DNA of 64,000 bases, taken from Candidatus Aenigmatarchaeota archaeon. GTDB taxonomy: Archaea > Aenigmatarchaeota > Aenigmatarchaeia > GW2011-AR5. The stretch is taken from the NCBI GenBank assembly GCA_016193585.1, contig JACPRW010000003.1, positions 193,649-257,648 on the forward strand. Direction: 5' to 3'. The notes beneath the pieces were generated by a model that saw only the letters and a program-made list of their open reading frames with translations, did not search any database and was not told the origin of the DNA. The translations under genes and the position numbers were made by a program. Below are positions 1 through 8,903 of this stretch, one piece after another (the first letter of the stretch is position 1; every line of letters begins with the position of its first letter).

Positions 1-214
1 GCTGGCGGTCGCTGACACGATAATGCGTCAGCATCTCCTGGACGTTATACGGCCTGTTCATGATGTCGACAAACTTGAGGTTAAACGAGAGCGACAGGCT
101 CTTGTTCGTGAACGACGCGATGAGGAAGACGACGAACATCGCCACGATTACCACAAGCGCGAGTATCCAGACGATGTACGTTGCCGGTATCTCTTCAAGC
201 GTGAGCGCTACCAT
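1..214 (-). CDS. N-terminal part of a membrane-anchored protein, cut by the window edge
   Basis: The frame stays open from an ATG at 214 to the window edge. It begins with a short polar stretch and then a strong transmembrane segment (about residues 10-32, rich in V, I, L, A and F), followed by an extracytoplasmic-looking start of a domain. The ATG at 214 lies five bases after the stop of the upstream gene at 220. An in-frame ATG at 238 would overlap that gene, so 214 is preferred. It is the last visible gene of a minus-strand series in which almost every product has one N-terminal anchor. The family is not recognised. Confidence 0.6.
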   Translation of the reverse strand, partial: MVALTLEEIPATYIVWILALVVIVAMFVVFLIASFTNKSLSLSFNLKFVDIMNRPYNVQEMLTHYRVSDRQ

Positions 215-219
215 ATCTA

Positions 220-1104
220 TCACGTGCTGTAGGGGCATGTCCCTTGTTCGCAGATGCAGAGCGCAATTGCGCCCACGTCATCGGTCGGTCCTGCCCTCCA
301 TGCAGGCAGGATGCTGGTGCATAATGCCGTCCCCGGGCCGATGAGGTTGCCAACGTTCGCCGCCTTTACCGGGACAGCAGCCAGCGGAACGGTTTTCCGT
401 GGCGTCACAAAATTATAATAGAATGGATGAAAGGGGATGTCTTCAGGAACATAGCGGCAGTCTCCGGTGTACGCCTTCGAGCCGCTCCGCTCGGCGAAGA
501 GGCAGAGGGCGCTGTCGGCGCTGCGGTCAATGCCGAACGGCTGGTCAGGGATACCGGCAACGCTGCCGTCAATGAGCATGCGCTGTTCCTTCTTGAGCCG
601 GTACGCGTTCTCCACCATGCAGGTCATCCGCGCGAACCACGTGTCATAGACGTCGAGCTTCATGATGAGGTGCCTGGCGTTATCATAATACGGCGCCGGC
701 CTTCCCGGGTCAGGCATGCCGAGCGCCGCCGGATACGTTCTGCCGAGAACTGCGTTGTCGACGCGCACGGCAGCAGGCTTGTAGCCGAACTGCCAGCGGA
801 CCTTCCACGTGTTGTCAGTGGTGTCGAAGTCCTCAAGCGCGACATGGTACCCGTACCTGCAGTGCCTGAAGTACGGCTCGACCGGCGTGCCGTCGTACTG
901 GTCCAGTCGTACCTCATCGAAAACCACCCTGCTCTCCACGAGGTTGTGGTGCACGACGTTTTCCGCTATCTCCATGGTTGCGCGTTCTATATCCTTAATC
1001 TCGAGCGTGCTCTTTAGGAAGCTGAAAAACACTATGCCGATGACCGCCACGCTGACGACGGCAATCAGCCGCACCGTGTTAAAGATGATGAGTATGGGGT
1101 CCAT
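220..1104 (-). CDS. Single-anchor pilin-like surface protein, unknown function
   Basis: The 294-residue product has one N-terminal membrane helix (about residues 7-29) followed by an E/K-rich amphipathic stretch and a long ectodomain with several cysteines, including a C-x-C pair near the C-terminus. A hydrophobic N-terminal helix running into an amphipathic helix is the layout of pilin-like and pseudopilin-like proteins, although no obvious class III cleavage motif is seen. It starts at an ATG one base after the stop of the preceding gene, so the two are surely co-transcribed. The function is unknown; a role in a surface appendage or secretion apparatus is inferred from layout alone. Confidence 0.7.
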   Translation of the reverse strand: MDPILIIFNTVRLIAVVSVAVIGIVFFSFLKSTLEIKDIERATMEIAENVVHHNLVESRVVFDEVRLDQYDGTPVEPYFRHCRYGYHVALEDFDTTDNTWKVRWQFGYKPAAVRVDNAVLGRTYPAALGMPDPGRPAPYYDNARHLIMKLDVYDTWFARMTCMVENAYRLKKEQRMLIDGSVAGIPDQPFGIDRSADSALCLFAERSGSKAYTGDCRYVPEDIPFHPFYYNFVTPRKTVPLAAVPVKAANVGNLIGPGTALCTSILPAWRAGPTDDVGAIALCICEQGTCPYST

Positions 1105-1105
1105 G

Positions 1106-1495
1106 CTATCCCTGTATGGTTATCCTGCCGTCAGCACGGGAAAATGTGAGCGTCTTCTCGCGTTGCTCGTCGCAGTCGAACTCGTACTGCTCGAGTGCCG
1201 CCGGCGTGCGGATGTAGTCGGTCACGTGCGACACGCCTTCATCAATAGAGAAGTTGACCTGGATGCCTATTTTCACCTTGCACTCGCGCGCCGGCAGATG
1301 ATACGCATGCGTCGTTCCCGAAGGCGAAGCCTGCAGGACGTTGATGATGCCGGCGATTTGCTGCGCGTTGAGCGCCGCCTGGCCGCGTAGCTGCTCGTCA
1401 AGCGACGGGCCGATGGTCCCCGACCAGATGAAGAACCCGACCACGATGAGCACAACAGCCAGGGAAACGATGATGTCAGCCCAGTAATCCTCCAT
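1106..1495 (-). CDS. Small single-anchor membrane protein
   Basis: The 129-residue protein has one transmembrane helix at about residues 9-27 and an ectodomain of about 100 residues. After the anchor comes a polar helix rich in Q and A, as in pilin-like proteins, and then a beta-rich part with two cysteines. It sits between genes of the same design with almost no intergenic space. The family is not recognised. Confidence 0.65.
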   Translation of the reverse strand: MEDYWADIIVSLAVVLIVVGFFIWSGTIGPSLDEQLRGQAALNAQQIAGIINVLQASPSGTTHAYHLPARECKVKIGIQVNFSIDEGVSHVTDYIRTPAALEQYEFDCDEQREKTLTFSRADGRITIQG

Positions 1496-1547
1496 ACTGA
1501 TAAACTAGCTCCTGCCCCAAATAAAGCTTCCATTGCTTTTTCTAAAA

Positions 1548-2825
1548 CTATGGCCACACCCAGCCGTTGTTGCCGAACAAACCCCGCGCCGCTTCCGGGA
1601 CGGCGCCCTGCGGCTTCACGAGGCTCGGCGGCTTCATAAAGACCACGTTGCCGCCTCCTGTAACAGTGCCTGCATACTCGGTCGTCTGCCGTATGTATTC
1701 AGTCGCGCCTTTCCCGGCAGGTCCCAGGTCTCCTGTTCCTGCAGCTGAGCAGTAATCCGCTATGGACGGAAACTCGACGATGACACAGCGCTCGACAGCA
1801 ACCTCTTGGAGCGGTGACGTTTGATCATCAACATAATTGAGGCAGGCGGTGTGCGTGCCCTTCTGGGAGAGCGTTTCGGTATTTTTATCGTACTCGTAGA
1901 TAGGATATTCAATTTTTTTGCACAGGCACCGGCCCTCGCCTTGTTCATTTTTCGGGATGTATATCTTCACTTTACCACCAGGTTTCGTGGAGCACGGGCT
2001 TGCGATGTTGAAGTCAGAGCGGGCTTTCGGCGAACCTATCCTGAACTGCACGTAGTCGATAGGCTGGTTTGCCCCTGTGCATAAATTGAGCGGGTACTTC
2101 TTGATGCCGTCGCTCGTGAGCAGGCAGAGGTTGCCGTCGCCGCATGACAGGTACTTGGCGAATGTGCTCTCGATGAGCGAGTGCTCTCCCTTGAACACGA
2201 AGTAGTCGCCGTCCCATGTGCCGAGGGGCGACGGCGCCGCCTTATCGCCTGTTATCTGTTCGCTTATTTTCTTGCCGGTCATTGGGTTGATGTCGCCGGT
2301 AAGCACGATATTGGCGATGAGCACATCCAGCTTGTCGTCAGGACGGGAAGCCCTGAACTTTGCGTCAACGTTTCTGGTGAACGATTCAAGCTCGCTGCGC
2401 GAGAACGGCGACGGCTTGTTAATGGCTGCAATCGCCCGGTACTTGAAGCCGCTCTGGTAGGTCTCCCAGCCGATGGCGTGGCCCGGCGGGAACATCTCAT
2501 AGTACAAAACGAACGACGGCTCGCCGCGGTTCGAATCGAGCGTCATGCGCGTGATGAACTCGCTCCTGTCTGCAAGCGCAGGGAGCGGCTGCCGCAGGCT
2601 GTCGAACGACATTTCAACAGGGCCTGGACCGTTACTCGTAGTACTGGTCGCCTCCCTGAAGCATGCCTCGTTGATTTTGCTCACGAGGACCTCGACGTCG
2701 GCTATTGTTGCTAGTGAGTGCGGGCTCGTTTTCTTGAGAAGTATAATGATGAACGGCGTGACGACAGCGGCGATGATTATGACAACAAGCAAAAGGTGAA
2801 GCAGGATGTTGAGGCTTCCCTTCAT
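1548..2825 (-). CDS. Single-anchor surface protein with a cysteine-containing ectodomain
   Basis: The frame is open from 2936, but the ATG at 2825 is the likely start because it is followed at once by a strong transmembrane helix (residues 5-28). This gives 425 residues. The ectodomain has a helical part, then a region with scattered cysteines (a C-x-C-x-x-C group near residue 290) and a C-terminal tail rich in G and P. The upstream part of the open frame overlaps the 42-codon gene that ends at 2830, which supports the shorter start. It belongs to the same run of anchored proteins. The function is unknown. Confidence 0.7.
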   Translation of the reverse strand: MKGSLNILLHLLLVVIIIAAVVTPFIIILLKKTSPHSLATIADVEVLVSKINEACFREATSTTSNGPGPVEMSFDSLRQPLPALADRSEFITRMTLDSNRGEPSFVLYYEMFPPGHAIGWETYQSGFKYRAIAAINKPSPFSRSELESFTRNVDAKFRASRPDDKLDVLIANIVLTGDINPMTGKKISEQITGDKAAPSPLGTWDGDYFVFKGEHSLIESTFAKYLSCGDGNLCLLTSDGIKKYPLNLCTGANQPIDYVQFRIGSPKARSDFNIASPCSTKPGGKVKIYIPKNEQGEGRCLCKKIEYPIYEYDKNTETLSQKGTHTACLNYVDDQTSPLQEVAVERCVIVEFPSIADYCSAAGTGDLGPAGKGATEYIRQTTEYAGTVTGGGNVVFMKPPSLVKPQGAVPEAARGLFGNNGWVWP

Positions 2826-2829
2826 ATCA

Positions 2830-2958
2830 TCACTTTCGCGAGAAGAGCGTCGGCAGGAACGACTCGATATTCGGCACCACGCCGGTGAGCATGCCGAGAA
2901 TGAAGATAAGGACAACAAGAGCGATGACCAGCACAACGACCGTATACTCTATCCTCAT
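2830..2958 (-). CDS. 42-residue single-span membrane microprotein
   Basis: An ATG at 2958 opens a 42-codon frame that ends five bases before the next start. The product is almost entirely one membrane helix (about residues 7-27) with a short basic C-terminus (F-S-R-K). Position in the operon, tight spacing and the resemblance in size and layout to the 48-codon gene at 3486-3632 support it as real. It could be a small subunit of the membrane complex formed by its neighbours; no family is recognised. Confidence 0.55.
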   Translation of the reverse strand: MRIEYTVVVLVIALVVLIFILGMLTGVVPNIESFLPTLFSRK

Positions 2959-3010
2959 AGACGATACCTGCTGGATAAATTATGCGTATGCCGGCTTTTA
3001 TAGCAATATA

Positions 3011-3051
3011 CTAAACTGCGAAACTTATATGACGCAGATTCGCAGTTTGTA
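3011..3051. repeat. Hairpin repeat, family G, intact copy
   Basis: A ten-base inverted repeat (AAACTGCGAA and its complement) surrounds a loop containing TTATATGACG. The same hairpin occurs at 44698-44890, where its loop has been split by a 149-bp composite element. This copy shows the undisturbed target. Confidence 0.7.
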
Positions 3052-3057
3052 TACAGA

Positions 3058-3258
3058 TATAGTGAACCCAGAAAAGAATCTGGATATGATTTCTGGGTTC
3101 ACCTACATGGTAAAGCAAGGCTTTACCTGTACAGGTGAAACGTTGTTTCACCATGTATAGCTCACAAGGAAGCAATACAAGGTGGATTCCATGAATCCAC
3201 CTGTACAGGAGAATCTTCGATTCTCCTCGTATCCTGTTTATTTCCTTGTAGAGCTATA
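3058..3258. mobile_element. Composite palindromic element, TATAG...CTATA ends (201 bp)
   Basis: The element starts TATAGTGAACCC and ends GAGCTATA. It is built of consecutive hairpins: GTGAACCCAG paired with CTGGGTTCAC, two small hairpins giving GGTAAAGC/GCTTTACC and GGTGAAAC/GTTTCACC joined by TGTACA, and further hairpins (GGTGGATTCC/GGAATCCACC type) inserted near the distal end. The central GGTAAAGC...GTTTCACC block is shared with the elements at 38660 and 44894. No open frame fits inside, so it is non-autonomous. Confidence 0.7.
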
Positions 3259-3293
3259 ACTGCTAATAATATATGTCACGCACATTATGCAGT
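3259..3293. repeat. Hairpin repeat, family H
   Basis: An imperfect inverted repeat (ACTGCTAATAAT ... ATTATGCAGT) lies exactly between two composite elements. A related half-copy follows the element at 44894-45033. Confidence 0.5.
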
Positions 3294-3442
3294 TATAGTG
3301 GACCAACAAAAGAATACCGACATATTACTTTTGTTGTCCGCTACACGCGGAAAACAAGGTTTTCCGGTGCACCAAAAAGCTTTGCTTTTTGCGTGTAAGT
3401 GAACCAAGATATAATACCTGATTGTTTACTTGGTTCACTATA
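3294..3442. mobile_element. 149-bp AB composite palindromic element, copy 1
   Basis: The element runs from TATAGTGGACC to GGTTCACTATA. Its two end modules are long hairpins (GGACCAACAAAAG with CTTTTGTTGTCC, and GTGAACCAAG with CTTGGTTCAC). Between them lie two short hairpins (GGAAAACAAGGTTTTCC and CAAAAAGCTTTGCTTTTTG). Four further copies in this window are 130 or 149 bp long and nearly identical, in both orientations. Confidence 0.85.
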
Positions 3443-3485
3443 TCGATACAACAAGCAGAAGATGACACGCCCTTGTTTGTAAAGC

Positions 3486-3632
3486 CTATCCGGAAAATAT
3501 CCTGCTGAAGAACGTGAATATCACCGAGAGCGTCTGCATGCCGCCGCCGGAGACGTACACCGCAATGAAAGTGATGACGACGAGCAGGACGAGCAGCAGC
3601 GCGCCGACAGCGATGAGCATTTTTGTTTCCAT
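3486..3632 (-). CDS. 48-residue single-span membrane microprotein
   Basis: The frame starts at the ATG at 3632 and encodes 48 residues: a short M-E-T-K start, a transmembrane helix at about residues 5-27, a G-G-G turn and a second moderately hydrophobic segment. A longer open frame in another phase over the same DNA (3325-3636) runs into the palindromic element and has no membrane character, so it is rejected. Size and layout match the microprotein at 2830-2958; both may be small partners of the anchored proteins downstream. Confidence 0.5.
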   Translation of the reverse strand: METKMLIAVGALLLVLLVVITFIAVYVSGGGMQTLSVIFTFFSRIFSG

Positions 3633-3779
3633 ACAATCACTATAAAAGCCCGCTCAATACAAGACTAGGAAAAACCAAATACAGCAAAAGAAAGAGGGCA
3701 ATCCTGTTCATAAAAATACTTTCCGCTCGTTAGAATAAAAAGACCTTTAGCTTCGTGGAAACCCTCTACGTAAGAGTAG

Positions 3780-4388
3780 CTATCGGCGCCGCGCCTTTCC
3801 GATTTCCCTGAGCAGTGCCCTCTCTTTCAGTTTCTGGTAGCCGTAGAGCAAGGCAACTGAGAGGAAAACGCTCGCAATGGCAACTATAGAATAATCTGCT
3901 GCAGGCTTTTGGGGTTCAGTCGGTGCAGCAGGACAGTCATCACTGCAGGTCGGGCTGGACTCTCCAAGATCAGGTTCGCATACATCGTTGTTGTTGCACA
4001 ACACTAAGGTTTCGGAAAAAATAACAGTTTCATTGTGCAGTATCTGGAATGTTTTCATGCCATCAAGGTACGGTATGCCGGCAGAAACAAATACCGAATC
4101 AAAGGTGATATTTGAGTAATCAACGCCTTGCTTCACAGGGCCACTGTACCCGAAATAGAGATACCGTTCCTCATTCCACAGAACTTCTCCGTCTTGTCCT
4201 AATACCCTAATTGTATAGTCGCCTTCGTCTCCTATCCGCAGCGCAGGGTTGCCGTCAACTACCTGCAATAGCCTTTTTTCAACGGTATCGTTTCTGTATA
4301 CAATAAACTCTCCACCGACAACTGGCATCGAAAAAGCATAGCCGGAGAAAGCCAAGAGCAGTAAGGCAATAAGAATAAGCCTTGACAT
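3780..4388 (-). CDS. Secreted surface protein with C-terminal membrane anchor, paralogue of the next gene
   Basis: The 202-residue protein has a cleavable-looking signal peptide (residues 1-20), a beta-rich ectodomain (about 24-130), a cysteine-rich segment of the C-N-N-N-D-x-C...C-x-x-D-C type, and a C-terminal membrane helix (about 165-185) followed by a basic tail. The ectodomain is clearly paralogous to that of the protein at 4422-4958: both have G-G/A-E-F-x-V/I-Y-R, L-R-I-G-D-E-G, G-P-V, G-x-D-Y-S and a final TFQI-H motif. It is therefore anchored with its domain outside. The function is unknown; a role in cell-surface binding is plausible. Confidence 0.75.
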   Translation of the reverse strand: MSRLILIALLLLAFSGYAFSMPVVGGEFIVYRNDTVEKRLLQVVDGNPALRIGDEGDYTIRVLGQDGEVLWNEERYLYFGYSGPVKQGVDYSNITFDSVFVSAGIPYLDGMKTFQILHNETVIFSETLVLCNNNDVCEPDLGESSPTCSDDCPAAPTEPQKPAADYSIVAIASVFLSVALLYGYQKLKERALLREIGKARRR

Positions 4389-4421
4389 GAATCTACTTTC
4401 AACATGCCAGAATAAAAAGCG

Positions 4422-4958
4422 TTATTCTATCTTCTCGGAAAAGACGACATCGTTGCCGTGCACAATCTGGAAGGTTTCCATGCCTTGTTGGAAGGGAATA
4501 GCAGCGGTAAGAAACTCAGAATCAAACCTTATCTGAGAGTAATCAATTCCACTTCGCACAGGCCCGTGATACACGAAGTCTATGCGTCTTTCCCCTCTCC
4601 ACATAGTCCTGCCATTGCTGTCCAGAATTCTAATTTCATAATTGCCTTCGTCTCCAATGCGCAAGTCGGGGCGGCCACATGCTTTCTTGAGCAGACGCTT
4701 TTCCACTCTCCCATCCCTGTAGATGACAAATTCTGCGCCTATAAGGGGTAGCGCACCCTTTTCACAGCTTTCCTGCATTTTGACAGATGGAGTAGGCGGT
4801 GCTGGGGCAGTGGGGTACAGTGCCGGAGAGGACACAGCATAGGGCGCTGGTTCCCTGTCATAGAGCGGTGGCGCATTGGTGCATGCTCCAGCCAATGAAC
4901 CTAAAACCCCTATACCCAGCAAAACAGTTCTTGGATTAAGATATTTTCCCGCCTGCAT
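4422..4958 (-). CDS. Lipoprotein-like paralogue of the 202-residue surface protein
   Basis: The start is taken at the ATG at 4958, which has AGGTGA six bases upstream. The N-terminal hydrophobic stretch ends in L-A-G-A-C, a lipobox, so the protein is probably lipid-anchored. A proline-rich linker (about 30-60) leads to the same domain as in the neighbour at 3780, with the shared L-R-I-G-D-E-G and Y-S-x-I motifs. The two genes lie in tandem, a local duplication in which one copy is anchored by lipid and the other by a C-terminal helix. The function is unknown. Confidence 0.7.
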   Translation of the reverse strand: MQAGKYLNPRTVLLGIGVLGSLAGACTNAPPLYDREPAPYAVSSPALYPTAPAPPTPSVKMQESCEKGALPLIGAEFVIYRDGRVEKRLLKKACGRPDLRIGDEGNYEIRILDSNGRTMWRGERRIDFVYHGPVRSGIDYSQIRFDSEFLTAAIPFQQGMETFQIVHGNDVVFSEKIE

Positions 4959-5071
4959 ACAAATCACCTAACCATAGATACACGCGTAAGATTGATAATT
5001 ATTTACTGTTAAGTAGTATATAAAGGCGGTGGTTGCCTGTTCACTCAGCCTCAGATTGCTTCTGGAATAAA

Positions 5072-7873
5072 CTAACAAGTCAGCGCATACTGGTTGCCCA
5101 AATACGCCTGTTCGTTTGCATCGTAGGACGATGGTCCGGCAGCACCTGCATAAGACATTATGGACCTCCCGCCAAGAGGGTTTATGTTGCCTTCGCAACA
5201 CAGAGCATTACGTTCGCATTCTCCTAGGTTTGCTGTCTCGCAGCATGAGGTGTCGGGTTGCGTTTCGCCGCATGCAGTCGTGCTGTGGCCAACAGGATTG
5301 CAGCCCAAGGCCTTACTTAACGGATTGATTGTTGTAGAGCCTGCTGTACAACGTGTGCCGCCATCGTTGCAGCCTGGATTAGCACTGCCCGCAACCCTGC
5401 TGCAGTATTGTTCCTTAAGACCAAATATGTGTCCTATTTCATGCGCCAGAGTGAATGCATCATCAGGCTCGGCCGATATATCGGACGTGAACCACAAACT
5501 TCTGAAACCAGTACTCCTCCCCACCACAGGGCTGCAAGGGGACGCTTTGGTAACACCAGCCACCACGTCGTAGAAAAATGAGTTGTACCTAGATTTGTAT
5601 GGTTCAGGTATGCAGTCTACCATTCTTTCTATGCTGCAGTCGTTCCAGTTCCTACAGTCTCCTGTTTGCACGCTTACGAAGTCTGTGTTTACTTTATTCC
5701 TGCAGCTGTTCAGCGGCACATTAGCTAGAAAAGCATTCAGTTGTGCCCGTGCTTCGTCCTCAAATGCGCTCTGGCTTTGCCACTGTCCCAGTGGCACAAA
5801 TAAAATTCGCAATTTATACGAATCTGTTTTTGGTTCAAGAACAAAATTAAGCGCCATGTTTCTATCGACGATGCTATTAGTTATCAGGTTCGGTTCAAAA
5901 CCTGGTTTGTAGGCAAAAATGTTATACACGCCATTTCTTACGCTCATTTCGTAATTGCCACGTTCATTTGTCCTGTTACGCGCAGAAAAATCAAGGTTGT
6001 AAGCAGCCATTTCGGTATCTTGAATTTTGTTTCCTGTAGTATCAGATACGGTCCCTGAAACGGTGAATGTTGCAACGCACCTCCCATCGCTCTGGCACGT
6101 CCCCGTCGAACAGCCGCAATCATCTGCGTTTCCAGCAATCCGGTCAGGACCGTAGCAGTAATTTTCCTGAAGCGAGCCGCTGTTGTCGCAGTACTTTGGC
6201 TTGGTTGACGAGCACCTACCGTACGCCGTGCTGTCAGGACAGGTGTTGGGAGTACTCGTCCCCTCTGGCAGCCACCGCCCGTTGCTGCACCGGAACGTCC
6301 CGGCGTCGAACCCGATGATGTTGCCTGACCGCGCGTCGGTGCACGCCTCCCACAATCCGTTGACGCAGAGGAGCTCGGATTTCGGCTTCCAGTAGAACTT
6401 GTTGTCGGCGCCCTTTTCCAGTAATTGACATGCGGTATCGGTGCACGGCTGGTTGTTGTTCGGCGTTGTTGTGTAGGGTGCACCGCCGACGTAACGCTCG
6501 TTTACAGGGCAGGGTGATGCGGTGTTTGGCTGGCCTGAGTACGATGTTTGGTATATGCGCGGTATCATGTCTATGGTGGTAGATTCGCAGTCATTATCCT
6601 GTATGCGGTGCGTATAAATTCGGCTGTCCTTCGTGATAATGCCTCCTGAGCGTATCTGCCAATGCGATGTTACGCTCGATGAGCCGAAGATGGTTGTCGA
6701 TTCCTCGTTCTCTGCGTAGACGTTGCAGTGCTCCGTGCTGAAAAAGATGTCATATGAGCCGCGGTGTCGCGGCGTGTCGCTCAGGTGGAATTCAAACACT
6801 TCAGTCGGATTGTCGTCGGGGTCTATTTTAATGTGCAGCAGCCTGCCCTTGTCGCCATCTTTGTACCTACATTCGTCATCAACCCACGCGCACCTCGTTG
6901 TCGCCGGCGCGCACTGGGTGCACTGCTCACGGGTGCTGAAGTCGCCGCAGTTCGTCGAGCTCGGGCATGGGAAGCAGTTGCTGCCCAGTCCAGTGCGACA
7001 GGAAACGGCGGGCGCGCCCGATGCGCACCAGTAGCATTTGCCGGCACCGGTCTGCGCGCATGCCTGCTCCGTATCGAAGTTCGGGCAGAGCGCCCTGTAG
7101 CAGGTGCTGTCCTCGTTAATCCACATCTCTACGCCCACGGCCGCGAGATAATCCTCCTTGCATCGGTCGCTCAGACCGCCGAACGAAAATTTGTCTTCAT
7201 TGTCGGAGCATTTCGAGGACTGCGCATTCCACGAGCAGACCTGCTCTCCTTTGTCATCCTTCGGCGCTGCGCAGCTCGCCTGGTCATTCCTGCCGGTGCA
7301 TCGGTTCATGTAATTCTTGACGCAGTCCGATTCGTGCCAGAACGACAGGTGGACGAACTTCTCGATTTTTGTTGGCTTCGGGAGGTCCTCCACTTTGTAG
7401 TAGAATTGCAGCGTAGGCTCATCAGGGTACGTCACCACCTTGATGCTGTTGTAAAGCGCATCCTTCCCGAAGACCAGCCGCCGGGTAGGCGGGTCGGATG
7501 AAAACTCCGCGACCGAGATGATGGGCAGCTTTTCTATCTCCCCTCTGTACGACATTTTGAGGTTGTTCGGGCTGAAGAGGTAGGTGGCTGTCGTCGCCGC
7601 GGGCTCGCAGGCATTATTCCTCCATGCACAGGCGCCGGTGCACTGGCTCTGGCTGCGGCCCGTGCATCCCTTGTCGTCGAAGAAGCAGTGCATCAGGATT
7701 TTCGGCTTGCTTTCGAACGTGAGCGAGAGCCTGCCGAGCTGGAACACGCTCGACAGTTCCTTGATGCCGCGCTGCTCTTGTTCGCCGAGAATTTTATTGA
7801 TGTTGAGGCCGATGCCGATAAGTACGAGAAGGACGATGCCGCCGACCATCATATAGGTTACCATTTGTGACAT
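5072..7873 (-). CDS. Large membrane-anchored zinc metalloprotease with cysteine-rich and CnaB-like domains
   Basis: The 933-residue protein has an N-terminal membrane helix (about 5-25). Residues about 60-345 hold repeated cysteine clusters of the form C-x-G-x-C-x-W...C. A carboxypeptidase-regulatory/CnaB-like beta domain follows at about 604-690. The C-terminal part contains H-E-I-G-H-I-F-G-L-K-E (His at 811 and 815, catalytic Glu 812), the zinc motif of metzincin-like and related secreted metalloproteases, followed by a cysteine-rich region and S-I-M-S-Y, similar to a Met-turn. The enzyme should act outside the cell. It shares its strand and close spacing with the anchored proteins on either side. 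The substrate is unknown. The 3' part is more A+T-rich than the 5' part. Confidence 0.8.
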   Translation of the reverse strand: MSQMVTYMMVGGIVLLVLIGIGLNINKILGEQEQRGIKELSSVFQLGRLSLTFESKPKILMHCFFDDKGCTGRSQSQCTGACAWRNNACEPAATTATYLFSPNNLKMSYRGEIEKLPIISVAEFSSDPPTRRLVFGKDALYNSIKVVTYPDEPTLQFYYKVEDLPKPTKIEKFVHLSFWHESDCVKNYMNRCTGRNDQASCAAPKDDKGEQVCSWNAQSSKCSDNEDKFSFGGLSDRCKEDYLAAVGVEMWINEDSTCYRALCPNFDTEQACAQTGAGKCYWCASGAPAVSCRTGLGSNCFPCPSSTNCGDFSTREQCTQCAPATTRCAWVDDECRYKDGDKGRLLHIKIDPDDNPTEVFEFHLSDTPRHRGSYDIFFSTEHCNVYAENEESTTIFGSSSVTSHWQIRSGGIITKDSRIYTHRIQDNDCESTTIDMIPRIYQTSYSGQPNTASPCPVNERYVGGAPYTTTPNNNQPCTDTACQLLEKGADNKFYWKPKSELLCVNGLWEACTDARSGNIIGFDAGTFRCSNGRWLPEGTSTPNTCPDSTAYGRCSSTKPKYCDNSGSLQENYCYGPDRIAGNADDCGCSTGTCQSDGRCVATFTVSGTVSDTTGNKIQDTEMAAYNLDFSARNRTNERGNYEMSVRNGVYNIFAYKPGFEPNLITNSIVDRNMALNFVLEPKTDSYKLRILFVPLGQWQSQSAFEDEARAQLNAFLANVPLNSCRNKVNTDFVSVQTGDCRNWNDCSIERMVDCIPEPYKSRYNSFFYDVVAGVTKASPCSPVVGRSTGFRSLWFTSDISAEPDDAFTLAHEIGHIFGLKEQYCSRVAGSANPGCNDGGTRCTAGSTTINPLSKALGCNPVGHSTTACGETQPDTSCCETANLGECERNALCCEGNINPLGGRSIMSYAGAAGPSSYDANEQAYLGNQYALTC

Positions 7874-7894
7874 GTGATCGCCATAGGTATGGTA

Positions 7895-8854
7895 TCAGGG
7901 AGCTTTAATTTCGAATGTGCCCAGATTATCCTCACCGCAATGGACGCGCAAGTCGTTGAATGCCCCGAAGTTGCCGACGCAGGCAGTGCTCTTCCAGAAG
8001 CTGACCAAAACCGTTTCCTTCGGCTCATAGGCAGTAGCGCCTCCGGTGACGCTGATTTCGACGTTCTTCGCCTTTGCCTCGTCGCAGTTCGCCTCGTTGA
8101 GCTTTATGTGGACCCTGCCATTGCACAGTTTCAGGTCACGCTCGCACTTCTCGTAATCCTTGTCCGCATCGCATAGCGGATATGCTTTGAGCGTCGGCGC
8201 TGCATTGACCGGGTCGCCGCACGCCACCGAGAAGCTGACGTAGCACGGCACGCTGCACGTTGATTTCGCGAGCACGCACGAAGGTCCTACCTTGTACCTG
8301 TCGACGACACTATCCTTGACGGCAGTTGCAGTGATGACAAACTTCCCCACATCAGAAAGCACCAAAGACTCGTACGCTTTCATCTCACCGGTGAAGCGCG
8401 AAGCTGGCGTCTGGGGATTCTGCCGAAGGGGAGCCCATTTGCTGTGCATGCACGTGCCGAACGTCCCGGTGAAGCTCGGGTTGTCACGGGAAATGGAAAA
8501 CGTCGTCCGGCTGCATACGCCGGTCGGCGCAGCGCAATCAAGCGATGCGCAGTCGACGAACGCCTTTGTGTCAGCGTCCTTGAACGAAAGGAGCGCAACG
8601 ACGTTCATGGCATGTTCGCCTTCCTTAAAATCGCCGGCGTACGTGACCGCAGCCGAGAGCTCGACCTGGTAGTCGTAGAGGCCTCCTAGGTCCCGTGACC
8701 GCAGCCGTGCAGCCGGCTCGCCGAGCAGCTTCATGGCAGGGCTCGGTTTGAGCTCTTCTTCAGCCTCCGCAGGAACCCGGAAGATGGCGAAGACGATGAA
8801 CACGATGGCAACCGCGACAATCAAAAAAACCATTTTCTGCAGGGGAAACTCCAT
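7895..8854 (-). CDS. Single-anchor membrane protein, unknown function
   Basis: The 319-residue protein has one N-terminal membrane helix (about 8-26) and a beta-rich ectodomain with several cysteines, including a close group around residue 210 (C-S-V-P-C type). It ends 22 bases before the metalloprotease start, so the two are probably co-transcribed. No family is recognised. The second half, with alternating hydrophobic strands, could be an immunoglobulin-like fold. Confidence 0.65.
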   Translation of the reverse strand: MEFPLQKMVFLIVAVAIVFIVFAIFRVPAEAEEELKPSPAMKLLGEPAARLRSRDLGGLYDYQVELSAAVTYAGDFKEGEHAMNVVALLSFKDADTKAFVDCASLDCAAPTGVCSRTTFSISRDNPSFTGTFGTCMHSKWAPLRQNPQTPASRFTGEMKAYESLVLSDVGKFVITATAVKDSVVDRYKVGPSCVLAKSTCSVPCYVSFSVACGDPVNAAPTLKAYPLCDADKDYEKCERDLKLCNGRVHIKLNEANCDEAKAKNVEISVTGGATAYEPKETVLVSFWKSTACVGNFGAFNDLRVHCGEDNLGTFEIKAP

Positions 8855-8903
8855 GCTGATATAATTACTATGCCCGGAATAAAAGGTTTGCAGCTGCAGG
8901 CAG

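Noticed and set aside
3325-3636. 103-codon open frame on the minus strand
   Set aside because: Most of it reads through the AB element. The 48-codon frame in another phase gives a proper membrane helix.
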